A DNA stretch of 50,603 nt from Coriobacteriales bacterium (GCA_031282405.1 JAITDU010000002.1:1-50603), one strand, 5' to 3'; shown: positions 29,101-37,845, counted from the stretch's first letter. Made by a program: numbers and translations. Notes: generated by a model not told the origin, from the sequence alone.

Positions 29101-29235
29101 ATTGGCTTGAGCCGTGGTCGTACGAGCAGCAACAGACGGCTTCTTTTTTGAGCTTTGCTTTGTGTTGTTCTTTTGGGCGGCCGTCTTGTTTGCTGCACCA
29201 CTGGCCGCCGCGCGGGACTTTTGTTTTGCGCTCAA
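26197..29235 (-). CDS. ftsK: DNA translocase FtsK/SpoIIIE
   Basis: Membrane-anchored pump that moves chromosome ends through the division septum. The start is TTG at 29235 with GGAGG 8-9 bases upstream. After a basic N terminus come four or five membrane helices (about residues 68-235), a Gly/Ala/Ser-rich linker (about 240-480), the alpha/beta motor with Walker A GGTTGSGKS (about 612) and Walker B YLVIVIDELADLMM (about 795), and the winged-helix gamma domain at the C terminus (RRLKVGYARAGRIMDMLE). An Ala/Glu/Asp-rich insertion of about 70 residues lies inside the motor between IKQFNAKV and Walker B (about 26890-27120), which is not typical. Confidence 0.96.
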   Translation of the reverse strand: MSAKQKSRAAASGAANKTAAQKNNTKQSSKKKPSVAARTTTAQANAASHQADVQTTTRQPLLESRVRNDLVGVIIAVLAVALFVIVLFPSEAFGSRAVGDFLYRAFGIGAVVLPFLLLGWSVTFFLKRRLPNSPLRLALALGIIYVALISIFAVLTPQAASDPSLLFRPEILMTQGGYVGGAVAWALLSLVGSTIALIILCGFILVGLILIGLSITGLVERIVSAVKGEKRATGSEGEEESAMGQRGVQRLNGSAYNLGPTFAAGDASGGSGAVGGSGGLAAAGGPGVVGGVGVAGYGIDNPQMLPTMLRANGRLEHTMLQRQPSADGDLGITRRRTGRQGVFEDGPLQEPSDGPAGKSVGDGNWSGDPESREAPFDTTSSLDTESKAGALAAADTVLLESEGDRRGTDGSGQAALKTADKGRGRTGSLTGAAVKGADGDRDRGKQSLDGAPACGAQHDYELPSMKLLHVSREKANTKAGTSELRSTANRLQETLEEFGVDGSVVGWIAGPTVTLYKVSLGEGVRLNRVTALQDDIQLALAAEAIRIVAPIPGTSLVGIEVPNHSRNMVLLGDVLSAARTGPLALAIGKDVEGESVVADLSSMPHLLIGGTTGSGKSVAINSIIMSILMRTTPEQVRMIMIDPKRVELTLYNGIPHLYVPVVTDAGQAASALSWCVAEMDRRLKLFEKHAVKNIKQFNAKVADNLARLAAEQAKARAAQDALKTDEEGKPGAPIDANAETGEIDTEAVRARLATAGSDKDNEGIHDNSGEVDITVEQEELRATLPYLVIVIDELADLMMLNGKEVEATVSRLAQLARAAGLHLIVATQRPSTNVITGLIKANIVNRIAFTVASGIDSRVILDTPGAEDLIGLGDLLFSRPEYSKPVRIQGCFVSESEIETVVEFWRAQGSPDYHESIFETQAGGASATAGGAGSDEYGADDPLLWEAAEIVVSAQLGSTSTLQRRLKVGYARAGRIMDMLEMKGIVGPPNGSKPREVLIDDVLDLETLRAFG

Positions 29236-29448
29236 ATCGCCATCCTCCGGGTGTGTTTATAGTACGTTTGCTCTGCGGATGCCTTGCAAATTCGCGCCTT
29301 TGTGTCCTGCAACACCCGCCTGGTTGCCTGCCGAATACCTGGCTTTTGTGCTACGCATGCGATTATGAGGCTTGTAGGAACAGCCCGCAAGCATCTGGCT
29401 TTTGTAGCGCGCCGACTGCTCACCATGCAAGATGTTACATAAACACTA

Positions 29449-30480
29449 CTATTGTAACAGAATTTGCAGCCAGTAAAACCACCAACCGGGTATCTCGCGA
29501 ACAACATTAAACGGCGAATCTCCTGCCTTGATATCTTTGGCCGGTACGGTCACCACATCCATGCCTTCGGAAAGATACAGCATCTTAATACGCGCCAGAT
29601 GGTAAAAATTGCTCACTGCGGCGACTTTCCTGAGCCCGGCAGCACGCAGCGTGTCCACCGTATTACGGGCAGTACTTTGGGTATTTGAGCCGTATTCATC
29701 GATAATGATATCGTGAATGGGCACACCGGCTTCTACAGCATAGTCGCGCATGGCTTTGGCCTCACTCACCCTATCACTGTCGATACCTCCACTCATCACA
29801 AGAACCGGTGCCAAGCCGCTGTTATACAGGCCGATGGCCGTATCAATGCGATCTTGCAATACCGGCGATGGCGTTCCGTCCGGATAAACCTGGGCTCCCA
29901 ACACTACAGCGGCATCAACCTTCTCGCGATATTCACTCGTACCAAAACAATACATCTGGCCCAACGGGAACAACACGCCAGTCACACACAACGAAATCAC
30001 TATGACGATAAGGGTTTTAAGGCGAGAAAAACGGGCAGCACGCGGCACTACAAAGCCTACACATATCAATAACGCCGCCATACCCACAAAGCCGACGAAC
30101 ACAAAAAACGAGAATGGGATCGGAAATCCCAGTATCAGTGTGCCCTCGGCAGCTTTGGCAAAGACGCTGAGACCGTTGGAAAAAGCGATACCGGCCACAA
30201 ACACCAACGGCACGGCCAACACCACCCGCACCGACAACGATTGAGGCACACGCAGAGCAAAGACGGCCAACGCCAGTGTTGTAGCCACCTGGATCAGCAT
30301 GCTTACCACAGGCGGAAAGTCGCTGAGGTCTATCCACCAGGCATTCTGATTATAGACATCGTTGAACAGGACAGCTGACAGCGACAACAATGAATACAGC
30401 GCGAGGAATGTTGCCAGCCCCCGAGCTAAACAGACCAGAAACCAACAAACCGTCGCCGCTTTGTTATGGGAAACGCCCAC
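29449..30480 (-). CDS. YdcF/SanA-type (DUF218) membrane protein
   Basis: An envelope protein with about five or six hydrophobic helices in the N-terminal half (for example GLATFLALYSLLSLSAVLF and FFVFVGFVGMAALLICVGFVV) and a C-terminal DUF218 domain with DAAVVLGAQVYPDGTPSPVLQDR, VLVMSGG, EAKAMRDYAVEAGVP and ESYGSNT-like DEYGSNTQSTARNT. The family is linked to envelope permeability; no reaction is established. The start is uncertain: GTG 30480 lies directly after the DUF1385 stop (TAA-A-GTG) and is used here; a GTG at 30558 would overlap that gene by 77 bases. No strong ribosome site supports either. Confidence 0.83.
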   Translation of the reverse strand: MGVSHNKAATVCWFLVCLARGLATFLALYSLLSLSAVLFNDVYNQNAWWIDLSDFPPVVSMLIQVATTLALAVFALRVPQSLSVRVVLAVPLVFVAGIAFSNGLSVFAKAAEGTLILGFPIPFSFFVFVGFVGMAALLICVGFVVPRAARFSRLKTLIVIVISLCVTGVLFPLGQMYCFGTSEYREKVDAAVVLGAQVYPDGTPSPVLQDRIDTAIGLYNSGLAPVLVMSGGIDSDRVSEAKAMRDYAVEAGVPIHDIIIDEYGSNTQSTARNTVDTLRAAGLRKVAAVSNFYHLARIKMLYLSEGMDVVTVPAKDIKAGDSPFNVVREIPGWWFYWLQILLQ

Positions 30481-30481
30481 T

Positions 30482-31825
30482 TTATGCGATTTGTTCTTGG
30501 CCGATCGTCTCGACCTCGGAGGAAACGGACACAGTGGCACCTGCGTCTGAGTCTGCACCTACGTCTTCAGCTTCGGCCTGCTCGCGCTGCAGGACACACT
30601 GCATAGCGGCTATCGCACACTCTATCATGCCGTCGTCCGGCGGATTGGTCGTGAGCCGCTGCAACTGTAGCCCCGGCCAAAGTATGAACCGTACAAAACG
30701 GTTATCCGGATGCGCGCCCGCCCACTTGACGGTAACCTCATAGGACAGCCCGGCAATCAACGGCAACAATACTATTCTGCTAGCAATGACGACACCGAGC
30801 CGAGCGGCTTCGTTGGTCAGGTTCATAACGTCCAAAAGCCAATTAACCGGCACAATCGTAAATACAAAGATCGCGATAATCATCGTCATCAACATAAAAG
30901 CCGTGCCGCAACGTACGTGTAAGCTGGGATAGCGCTGGGCGTTGGCGACCGTCAAGTCCTGACCGCGCTCATAGCAATGGATAGTGCGGTGTTCGGCACC
31001 GTGGTAGCCAAACATTCGCTTGATCTCGCCCATGCGGCCAATCAGCCAGATATAGGCAACGAAAATAGCCACCCGCAACACCCCGTCAACGATGTTCCAG
31101 AGCAGTGTGCGCTCGCCGTAGTCGCCTACGAGTAGGTTCGTGATAAGCGCAGGCAGTGCCACAAAGATACCGATACCCAGCAACACGCCCACGATCATAC
31201 TGATGCTCAACACCGGCTTGGGGATGCCGGATGCCGAGGTTGGTGAGTCGGCTTTTGTCACTTCTGTTGTTTTTGCCGCTGCGTGTGATTTGGCTTCTGC
31301 TTCTGGCTGCGACTCCAACGCTGCGTGTGGCTTGGCTTCCGCTTCTGGCTGCGACTCCAACGCTGCGTGTGATTTGGCACCCGCTTCTGGCTGCGACTCC
31401 AACGCTGCGTGTGGCTTGGCACCCGCCTCCCCTTTTGGCTCGTCTTCTTCTGCCAGGGCGTGGTTTGCGGCAATCTCCATAGCCTTAAAGCCTAAAGCCA
31501 ACGACTCCACCAACGCTGTACAACCGCGCACAACAGGTTTGTACATCCACGAGTTCTTATCCTTACCGCTGACCAGATCGTGCTGTTCAACATAAATGCT
31601 GTTATCGGGGCAACGCACGGCCAAAGCCCAGTTATAACGGCCACGCATCATGATGCCCTCGATCAGAGCCTGGCCGCCCACATGGGTCTGACAGACCACA
31701 TCGCTCTCGTCAAAGACATTGCGCCGTCCGCTGCCGGGGCTTACCTCCCGACCTTCTTGTGCAACCGACTGGTCTGTGCCCGCGGCCCGGTTATTCTCAC
31801 CTTGGTCCTTATATGCCAGACTCAT
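30482..31825 (-). CDS. DUF1385 (YqhQ-like) membrane protein with repeat insertion
   Basis: DUF1385 proteins are conserved membrane proteins of unknown function in Gram-positive bacteria. The domain is recognised from VGGQALIEGIMMRGRYNWALAVR, the central MFGYHGAEHRTIHCYERG and LHVRCGTAFMLMTMI, and SRIVLLPLIAGLSYE. About four hydrophobic helices are present. Between ALGFKAMEIAANHA and the first long helix lies an insertion of about 75 residues made of a 14-residue unit repeated just over three times (HAALESQPEA type). AAGGAT precedes the ATG, which overlaps the thyX stop by one base (TGATG). Confidence 0.93.
   Translation of the reverse strand: MSLAYKDQGENNRAAGTDQSVAQEGREVSPGSGRRNVFDESDVVCQTHVGGQALIEGIMMRGRYNWALAVRCPDNSIYVEQHDLVSGKDKNSWMYKPVVRGCTALVESLALGFKAMEIAANHALAEEDEPKGEAGAKPHAALESQPEAGAKSHAALESQPEAEAKPHAALESQPEAEAKSHAAAKTTEVTKADSPTSASGIPKPVLSISMIVGVLLGIGIFVALPALITNLLVGDYGERTLLWNIVDGVLRVAIFVAYIWLIGRMGEIKRMFGYHGAEHRTIHCYERGQDLTVANAQRYPSLHVRCGTAFMLMTMIIAIFVFTIVPVNWLLDVMNLTNEAARLGVVIASRIVLLPLIAGLSYEVTVKWAGAHPDNRFVRFILWPGLQLQRLTTNPPDDGMIECAIAAMQCVLQREQAEAEDVGADSDAGATVSVSSEVETIGQEQIA
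31281..31430. repeat. 42-bp tandem repeat, 3.5 copies, inside the DUF1385 gene
   Basis: Units at 31281-31322, 31323-31364 and 31365-31406 plus a partial fourth, differing by only a few bases (GAT/GGC and TCT/TCC/CCC positions). They encode 14 residues (HAALESQPEA plus a variable four). The length keeps the frame if copy number changes. Confidence 0.95.
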
Positions 31826-32502
31826 CAGCGTCGTATCCTTTCAAAGGGGCGACCACAGGTCATCGTACCCTCAGGACAAGGACCACGCCGACAAGGCGCG
31901 CCGGCATCACAAAAAAGGTAGGGAGCATGCGGCTTGGCTAATTCCAGCATCCGGTTGCCGAGTTCTTGGATCTCCCACTGGGCGCGATGACAGCAGCGTA
32001 GCTCAAAGAAATGCAGCAGTTCGCGAATGTTCATAGTTACAACGATCTTGCTCGCGCAGGCATTGGGCAGCACATAACGGGCATCTTCGGCCGGTACGCC
32101 GGCCTCGATGAGTTCAGCGTAAGCGTTATAGGCTGTGTCGATGGCCGTGTTAAATACCGCCAGCAGTTCTGGTGTGCCGGTTATACTTTGCGGCTTGATG
32201 ACCTCGGGGCTATCGGTAAATGTGACGTAGCGCTGGCTTTGCTGATTAAAAGAGGCAATACGATGTCGGACAAGCTGGTGAGTCAAAGCCCGACTTACAC
32301 CGTCGATGGCAAAGGTGAAAGAGGCATGCTCCAGGGCAGAGAAGTGCCCGGATTCCATGATCGTCTTGAGTACCTTGGCCTGCTGAGCATCGTCCATGTT
32401 CTGCATCAGTTCAGCAGCGCCGATGGGCGCATAACACAGTCGCGCGGCTGTAGCGACCGCCCGTTCCGGATCATTTGTATGGTAAAGCAGGGAGACCTGC
32501 AT
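31825..32502 (-). CDS. thyX: Flavin-dependent thymidylate synthase ThyX
   Basis: Makes dTMP from dUMP using FAD, NADPH and methylene-tetrahydrofolate. The ThyX signature RHRIASFNQQSQRY is present, together with SGHFSALEHASFTFAIDGVSRA and the C-terminal RELLHFFELRCCHRAQWEI. ATG 32502 has a purine-rich site (GAGAGGGG) and gives the expected 225 aa; the same frame stays open upstream into rpmE but that part is not protein-like. The Cys-rich end (CDAGAPCRRGPCPEG.MTC) is common in Gram-positive ThyX. It follows rpmE by 61 bases and is coupled to the DUF1385 gene. Confidence 0.96.
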   Translation of the reverse strand: MQVSLLYHTNDPERAVATAARLCYAPIGAAELMQNMDDAQQAKVLKTIMESGHFSALEHASFTFAIDGVSRALTHQLVRHRIASFNQQSQRYVTFTDSPEVIKPQSITGTPELLAVFNTAIDTAYNAYAELIEAGVPAEDARYVLPNACASKIVVTMNIRELLHFFELRCCHRAQWEIQELGNRMLELAKPHAPYLFCDAGAPCRRGPCPEGTMTCGRPFERIRR

Positions 32503-32563
32503 TTTTGCCCCTCTCACAACAAGGGCCATGTTAGCCCGGATATCCGCCCCTTGAAGCCGGTAA

Positions 32564-33124
32564 CTACTCTGTTGATTCCGCGTTAGTGGATGATGCGGCC
32601 TCGGTGGCTTCGGTTGGCACCTCTGCTGTGGCCGTCGGTGTCTCACTTGCGGCAGCCTCGGCTGGTGCCTCGCCTGTAGCAGTTGGCACCTCGCCTGTAG
32701 CAGTTGGCGCCTCAGTGTCGGCCTGCGCTTCACTCGCGGCGGCAGCCTTCTGGGCTTGAGCAGCCTTAGCGGCCTTGCGGGCGATTTGATCGGCATATCG
32801 AGCGGCATTGGCGGCCTTGCGAGCGGCCTTTGCCTCTCGAGCGGCCTTGGCAGCAGCATCTAATTGCTCGGCCTGAGCCAACTTCTCGGCTCTTCTGGCA
32901 GCCTCACGTTCAGCTACTGTGCTGGCCGCAGAGCCAAACTTGTTAGCAAAACGTTGCACGCGACCACCGGTATCTACGAATTTCTGCTGGCCGGTATAGA
33001 AGGGGTGGCATTCATTACATAATTCCACGCGTAATTCGGGCTTCGTGGCGCGCGTCTTAAAAGTATTACCGCACGAACAGTGGACGGTAGCCTCCACATA
33101 ATCGGGATGTATAGCTGGCTTCAT
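32564..33124 (-). CDS. rpmE: 50S ribosomal protein L31 with long low-complexity tail
   Basis: The first about 70 residues are a zinc-binding (C+) L31: [40 protein letters not shown] and [16 protein letters not shown], with the Cys pairs intact. GGAGG four bases before the ATG at 33124 fixes the start; an upstream frame is not coding-like. L31 normally ends near 70-90 residues, but here about 110 Ala/Glu/Lys- then Thr/Pro-rich residues follow, containing a 21-bp tandem duplication (32671-32712). The tail would project from the ribosome surface or be processed; its role is unknown. Confidence 0.93.
   Translation of the reverse strand: MKPAIHPDYVEATVHCSCGNTFKTRATKPELRVELCNECHPFYTGQQKFVDTGGRVQRFANKFGSAASTVAEREAARRAEKLAQAEQLDAAAKAAREAKAARKAANAARYADQIARKAAKAAQAQKAAAASEAQADTEAPTATGEVPTATGEAPAEAAASETPTATAEVPTEATEAASSTNAESTE
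32671..32712. repeat. 21-bp tandem duplication in the rpmE tail
   Basis: Positions 32671-32691 are repeated at 32692-32712 with one mismatch, encoding a repeated Thr-Ala-Thr-Gly-Glu-(Val/Ala)-Pro unit in the C-terminal tail of L31. Confidence 0.9.
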
Positions 33125-33236
33125 TTTGCCTCCTCTAAACGCCCTGGTTTCCAAGCAGGGCCTGTGCCCAGGGCACAAAACAGGGCACGGATTACACAAA
33201 CCTCGAAAGTATAGCACATCGACCAAACAGAAACCC

Positions 33237-33333
33237 CTCAGAGCGATCCGTAGCGATAGCCAGTGATATTTACACTCTATACTGACCTCTCAGAGCGATC
33301 TACGCATGAACTTTTTTCTCTGCCTCAGAGCGA
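33237..33333. repeat. Three copies of CTCAGAGCGA between the MFS gene and rpmE
   Basis: Exact 10-base copies start at 33237, 33289 and 33324, the first two extending to CTCAGAGCGATC. They lie upstream of rpmE and just past the MFS stop (33360). They may be binding sites for a regulator or leftovers of a duplicated segment. Confidence 0.6.
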
Positions 33334-33359
33334 CACGAGTGTAGCACACAGGCGTATAA

Positions 33360-34583
33360 CTAAGAGGAAGGTCGGGTCGACTGCCTGGAATAGCATACAA
33401 AGCAGACGAAGTTCAACAGGGTCACAAGCGACAGGGCCAGAAAAACCCCGCGAAAGCCCAAGTACGGCACAAAGATGCCTATCAGCAAGGGCCCAAGACT
33501 ATAGCCGACATCGATCAACAGAGAATAGGTGGAAGAGGCCACGCCACGGCGCGCAGGTGGCGTAACCTTGGCAACCTGTGCCAGCGTGGCTCCCTGCACC
33601 GCTCCTACGCCCAAGCCTATCACCACCGCCGAAGCAAGGAGCATCCAGTGGTTTTGACTTTGCGAGAACAATAGCAAACCAAGGGCCGTGCAAAGCAGTG
33701 CGGGGATGACGATAACTCTGATTCCGCGGGCATCGAATATCCTACCGACGAGCGGCCGCGAGGCAAACACCACCACAGCAAACACCACAAAGAACAGGCT
33801 GGCAAACTCCACAAGATCAAGCTCCCGCATAAACAGCGCGATGAAACTGACCACACCACCATAGCAAAAGTACAGCAGCAGGGCCACAAACGCTATCGGC
33901 ACCACAGGTGCCTCAATGATGCTCGTAAGTTTGAAGCCCGAAAGCTTGGTCTTATCCTCCGCGCTCAGTTCCAGCTTTTTGATTCGTAGCAGCGGGCAAA
34001 GTACAAGACCAGCGAACATCAGTACCGCGCATAGGACAAATATCATCACGTAATTGCCAGCTTCTGATAACAGCATGGCCAAAAACGGACCGACGCCGGT
34101 GGCTATCGTGGCACTCAGGCCAAAATAGCCCATACCCTCCCCTGCCCGGGATGTAGGTACGATGTCGGCAGCTATCGCCGGAGCAGTCGTTGTGATTATG
34201 CCAAAAGAGACCCCGTGTAAAAGTCGGACGACGACAAGCATCTCAATACTGGGAACAAAGATATAGCAAAGCGAGAAAAATGCATTGGATGCCACGCCAA
34301 TGGCCAAAGCAGACTTGTAGCCCAAAAGACCCAACATCTTGCCAGCGAAAATTCGCGAGATTAACGCTCCTATGATGAAAATACTGGCGGCTGTGCCGGC
34401 CGCAGCGGAGTCGGTATGGAACACATCTACCGAATAGGCCGCTATCACAACCATCAGAAGATAAGCGTTCGTTGCGCCAAATAAACTGATCAGGCAGACT
34501 AAAAGATACTCTCGCGTCCAGAGCGGTGGTCTTGAAGTTTCCTGTCTCTCCGTTGCCGGCAGCTGGCTCTCCGTAGATCTCAT
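33360..34583 (-). CDS. Major facilitator superfamily transporter
   Basis: A 407-aa protein with about twelve hydrophobic helices in two halves separated by a charged loop (LRIKKLELSAEDKTKLSG). The loop after helix 2 carries SRIFAGKMLGLLGYKSAL, a variant of the MFS G-x-L-x-D-R-x-G motif, and the second half has the matching SRPLVGRIFDARGIRV. Such proteins are usually drug or metabolite efflux pumps; the substrate cannot be told from sequence alone. GAGGAAGG lies before the ATG. It stands between rho and rpmE with gaps on both sides, so it may have its own promoter. Confidence 0.9.
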   Translation of the reverse strand: MRSTESQLPATERQETSRPPLWTREYLLVCLISLFGATNAYLLMVVIAAYSVDVFHTDSAAAGTAASIFIIGALISRIFAGKMLGLLGYKSALAIGVASNAFFSLCYIFVPSIEMLVVVRLLHGVSFGIITTTAPAIAADIVPTSRAGEGMGYFGLSATIATGVGPFLAMLLSEAGNYVMIFVLCAVLMFAGLVLCPLLRIKKLELSAEDKTKLSGFKLTSIIEAPVVPIAFVALLLYFCYGGVVSFIALFMRELDLVEFASLFFVVFAVVVFASRPLVGRIFDARGIRVIVIPALLCTALGLLLFSQSQNHWMLLASAVVIGLGVGAVQGATLAQVAKVTPPARRGVASSTYSLLIDVGYSLGPLLIGIFVPYLGFRGVFLALSLVTLLNFVCFVCYSRQSTRPSS

Positions 34584-34915
34584 GTGCCCTTCCTCTTACC
34601 AACACCAACGACTACGACCAACTACAAAACCTGCGCTATTGGGGCCGGTTTTGTATGGCTGACGATATAACCTGCGCTGCCGAGGTTTCATGTACACCAC
34701 TGCTCTTGCCGCTGCCTTACAACTGTACAATCTGCGCTTTCGGGGCTTCTCACCAAAATACTATTATATTAATATATAAATTTATTGACCAACTACCTAC
34801 CAAAAAACAAAGAAACTCATCCTGTGTACACACTGCATCTGAACTGCATCATACCCGATATGCGTTAGAATCATATTGGTGCTGCATTGAAACTGCCGGT
34901 CGCCGAAGTGAGCAC
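34584..34915. other. Intergenic region between rho and the MFS gene
   Basis: No credible gene; a short plus-strand frame (34655-34921) has poor composition. Three imperfect copies of AACCTGCGCT..(C/G)GGG begin at 34628, 34669 and 34729. An AT-rich near-palindrome, TATTATATTAATATA, lies at about 34763-34777 and recurs at about 39660-39675. No rho-independent terminator was seen for rho. Confidence 0.45.
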
Positions 34916-36709
34916 CTATAACTCCGCTGTATCATTGGAGCGCATCTGGGCCTTCTTGGCGGTACGCAGCAAAAACTCAGCGTTGGTATTGGTCTGCTTG
35001 AGGGATTTTATCAGCATCTCCATGGCGCGCTCAGTGTTGCCGATATTGGCCAGGATACGACGAACGGCCCAAATAAGAGGCGCTTCTTGGGAATCCAGCA
35101 GGAGTTCTTCTTTACGCGTACCACTCGAAACCGGATCGATAGCCGGGAACACACGGCGATCAGAAAGTTCGCGGTCGAGCTTGAGTTCCATGTTGCCGGT
35201 ACCCTTGAATTCCTCGAATATGACCTCGTCCATCTTAGAACCCGTGTCTACGAGCGCCGAAGCCAGAATCGTGAGTGAGCCGCCGCCCTCAATGTTGCGT
35301 GCCGCTCCTAAGAAACGCTTGGGCGGATACAGAGCCGTGGAATCCACACCACCACTGAGGATACGCCCGGAGGCTGGCTGGGCCAGATTATAGGCCCGCG
35401 CCAGACGGGTTATCGAATCCAGCAGTATGACGACGTCTCGGCCCACCTCGACCAGCCGTTTGGCGCGCTCAATAACGAGTTCTGCCACGACGATGTGGTT
35501 CTCGGAGGGCATGTCAAAAGTTGAGGACACCACTTCGCCATGGATGGAGCGCTCCATGTCGGTAACTTCTTCGGGGCGCTCGTCCACAAGCAGGCACATC
35601 AGGTGAACATCGGGATCGTTTGCCGTTATCGAGGCGGCAATGTCTTTGAGGATCGTGGTCTTGCCGGCTTTGGGTGGCGATACAATCAGGCCACGCTGCC
35701 CCTTGCCAATGGGCGCGACCAAATCGATGGTGCGAGCCGTAATGGTGTGTCTGCCATGCTCCATCAAAAGACGTTGATCGGGGTAGACCGGGGTCAGGTC
35801 GGCAAAGCGCGGACGATCGGCTACATCGCTCAAAGGGAGCCCGTTTACGGTGTCGATGCGCTGGATAGCGGCGTACTTTTCGTTTTCGCGCGAGGGGCGC
35901 ACCTGACCAGAAATCCAATCGCCCTTACGCAGGCCGTTGCGGCGGATTATCGACATGCCCACATAGACGTCTGTCTCGCCGGGCAGATAACCACTCGTCC
36001 GCAAAAAACCATAACCCTCGGGGAGAAGATCAAGCAGGCCCGCGCATTCCACAAAGCCCTCGGCGCGCACACTGGCCACAAGAACCGCATCTATGAGGTC
36101 GGCTTTTTTGCGCAGACCGGATACCTCCAACTCAAGCTCTGCAGCTTTGAGCCTGAGTTCGGCCATTTTAAGGAGTTCCAGATCGGCTCGGGTGGTCTGA
36201 GGCACAATCTCGCGCGTAGTGTTGCGGCGTTGCTGTTGCCGCTGTCGCGTATCTTTGCCCGCCGTGTTCCTACCGGTATCATATTTGCTGGTACTCCGAC
36301 TGGCGCCTTGGTTGGTCTTATGATTGTCCCTGGAGGTAGCAGTGGATTTAGGGCGACCTCGCTTTGCCGCAGTGCCGTGTTGCTGGGAACCATGCTGACC
36401 TGTCTTCTGGCTGTAGCGCTGAGCAGACGACTGAGTAGCCTGGGGGCTTGAGGACGTTGTTTGAGTGCGCGTATAGCTCGCAGATGTTCGGCCAGAGCCA
36501 GACACGCCGGATACGCCCGACGCAATACCGGCACCCGAGGCAGTACCCAAAGCGGCACCCGAAGCGCCCGCTAGCTCAGGATCGACTGAGGCTGCCTGCA
36601 CTTTAGCAGTGGTGCCTCGTCTGGGCTTGCGACCCGGCGCAGGCCGGGTATTGACCGTATCGGCATCCACATCCAAGGTCAGCATATCTGTTTCGGTTGC
36701 ATTTATCAT
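34916..36709 (-). CDS. rho: Transcription termination factor Rho
   Basis: Hexameric RNA helicase that ends transcription. Start ATG 36709 overlaps the fsa stop (ATGA); a TTG seven codons earlier is possible. A long Ser/Gln/Arg/Lys/Thr-rich region (about 170 residues) precedes the Rho_N helical domain ([18 protein letters not shown]), the RNA-binding cold-shock-like domain ([20 protein letters not shown]) and the ATPase with Walker [12 protein letters not shown] (about 343), [14 protein letters not shown], Walker [18 protein letters not shown], and [20 protein letters not shown]. Long polar N-terminal insertions are typical of high-GC Gram-positive Rho proteins. Confidence 0.97.
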   Translation of the reverse strand: MINATETDMLTLDVDADTVNTRPAPGRKPRRGTTAKVQAASVDPELAGASGAALGTASGAGIASGVSGVSGSGRTSASYTRTQTTSSSPQATQSSAQRYSQKTGQHGSQQHGTAAKRGRPKSTATSRDNHKTNQGASRSTSKYDTGRNTAGKDTRQRQQQRRNTTREIVPQTTRADLELLKMAELRLKAAELELEVSGLRKKADLIDAVLVASVRAEGFVECAGLLDLLPEGYGFLRTSGYLPGETDVYVGMSIIRRNGLRKGDWISGQVRPSRENEKYAAIQRIDTVNGLPLSDVADRPRFADLTPVYPDQRLLMEHGRHTITARTIDLVAPIGKGQRGLIVSPPKAGKTTILKDIAASITANDPDVHLMCLLVDERPEEVTDMERSIHGEVVSSTFDMPSENHIVVAELVIERAKRLVEVGRDVVILLDSITRLARAYNLAQPASGRILSGGVDSTALYPPKRFLGAARNIEGGGSLTILASALVDTGSKMDEVIFEEFKGTGNMELKLDRELSDRRVFPAIDPVSSGTRKEELLLDSQEAPLIWAVRRILANIGNTERAMEMLIKSLKQTNTNAEFLLRTAKKAQMRSNDTAEL

Positions 36710-37386
36710 GCTTGTTTCACTTTCTCCCAATCTTTCTCAAAGGCTCTCAACCCCTTGGTGGTCAAGGGGTGTTCTACGCATTTTTTTAGTACATCAAAGG
36801 GTACGGTAGCAATGTCGGCACCAATCAAGGCCGCCTGGGTAACATGGTTGGGGTTGCGTATAGAAGCAGCAATAACTTCGACGCTTTGGCCGTTAGGCCC
36901 GCAGTCACTGAAATCAAAATTGCTTATTGCATTAACAATATTTGCCAACTGTTCCAGGCCATCCTCAGAGATATCATCAAAGCGGCCTACAAAGGGGCTG
37001 ACATAACGGGCACCGGCACGAGCAGCAAGCAGGGCCTGGGGCACCGAGAAGCACAGGGTCATGTTGATGGCTATGCCTTCATTGGTCAAGGCGCGCGTAG
37101 CGGCCAGACCTGCTGCGGTCAGCGGCACCTTGACGACCACATTTGATGCCAACGCTGCTAATTCCCGCCCTTGAACGACCATAGTATCCGTATCCTCGGC
37201 GGTCACCTCGGCCGAAACCGGTCCAGGCACCAACGCACAGATGCGCTGAATGTGTTCATGAAAATCCTGGAGTCTGCCACCGACGCGGGCATAGAGGCTT
37301 GGATTAGTGGTAACACCTGCCAGTGCCCCCCAGGATGTTGCCGCGGCAATCTCCTCCAGGCTGGCCGTGTCTAAAAAGAACTTCAA
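36706..37386 (-). CDS. fsa: Transaldolase / fructose-6-phosphate aldolase family protein
   Basis: A small transaldolase-like (class I aldolase) enzyme, 226 aa. MKFFLDTASLEEI, GVTTNPSLYARVG and VSAEVTAEDTDTMV are typical; the Schiff-base lysine is in NVVVKVPLTAAGLAA; YVSPFVGRFDDIS and IGADIATVPFDVLKKCVEHPLTTKGL close the barrel. This small subfamily includes both fructose-6-phosphate aldolases and true transaldolases, so the exact reaction (pentose phosphate exchange or aldol cleavage) is open. The start is TTG at 37386 with GGAGG 9 bases upstream. It is translationally coupled to rho, an unusual but recurrent Gram-positive pairing. Confidence 0.9.
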   Translation of the reverse strand: MKFFLDTASLEEIAAATSWGALAGVTTNPSLYARVGGRLQDFHEHIQRICALVPGPVSAEVTAEDTDTMVVQGRELAALASNVVVKVPLTAAGLAATRALTNEGIAINMTLCFSVPQALLAARAGARYVSPFVGRFDDISEDGLEQLANIVNAISNFDFSDCGPNGQSVEVIAASIRNPNHVTQAALIGADIATVPFDVLKKCVEHPLTTKGLRAFEKDWEKVKQA

Positions 37387-37845
37387 CAGTACTTACCTCC
37401 AGTTTCCTTTAGTGGATTCAAATGGTACTTGCGCAGGCAGCGCACTTGAGCATAGGACATGCAATGACTACGAAACGTACGGCGACTTGTTTCGGACTCA
37501 TTTATGGTTCGCTTATAATTAGCCTGTGAGAACGGCTGTTGCAACGACATCGGCACCTTATCGGGGACTTCGCATAGGCTTTTCATTAGGATGATTTGGC
37601 TCTAAGCCGCACATTCGCCCTGCAATTTTGAATCTGTTACACCGCAACACCAAGCTAAACAACGAGGTGTGCCGGAGATTCGATAGTATTACTATACCAT
37701 AAATCAAAAGAGCACAAGTCGGAAAGAAATGCCCCCTTCCGCTGGCTGTCTCTTCGGGGCATCATGCGGCATTTCTATCCCCCGTCCGAGCCTGTTAACC
37801 AGTTTTTTACGAGGTTTACGCTACTATGAGGATGGAGGTATCGGC
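37387..37845. other. Divergent intergenic region fsa / DUF488 gene
   Basis: No gene recognised; short frames on both strands lack ribosome sites. Promoters for both directions should be here. The AT-rich stretch around 37685-37705 (AGTATTACTATACCATAAAT) could hold a plus-strand -10 (TATACC). Confidence 0.4.

Noticed and set aside
32503-32859. N-terminal extension of thyX
   Set aside because: Pro/Arg/Leu-rich shadow of the rpmE tail in another frame; the ATG at 32502 has a ribosome site and gives normal length.
34655-34921. Plus-strand 88-codon frame between MFS and rho
   Set aside because: Poor composition, weak start and overlap with the rho end; nothing matches a family.
37387-37845. Possible tRNA or small RNA in the fsa/DUF488 gap
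   Set aside because: No cloverleaf, T-loop consensus or terminator could be found by eye.
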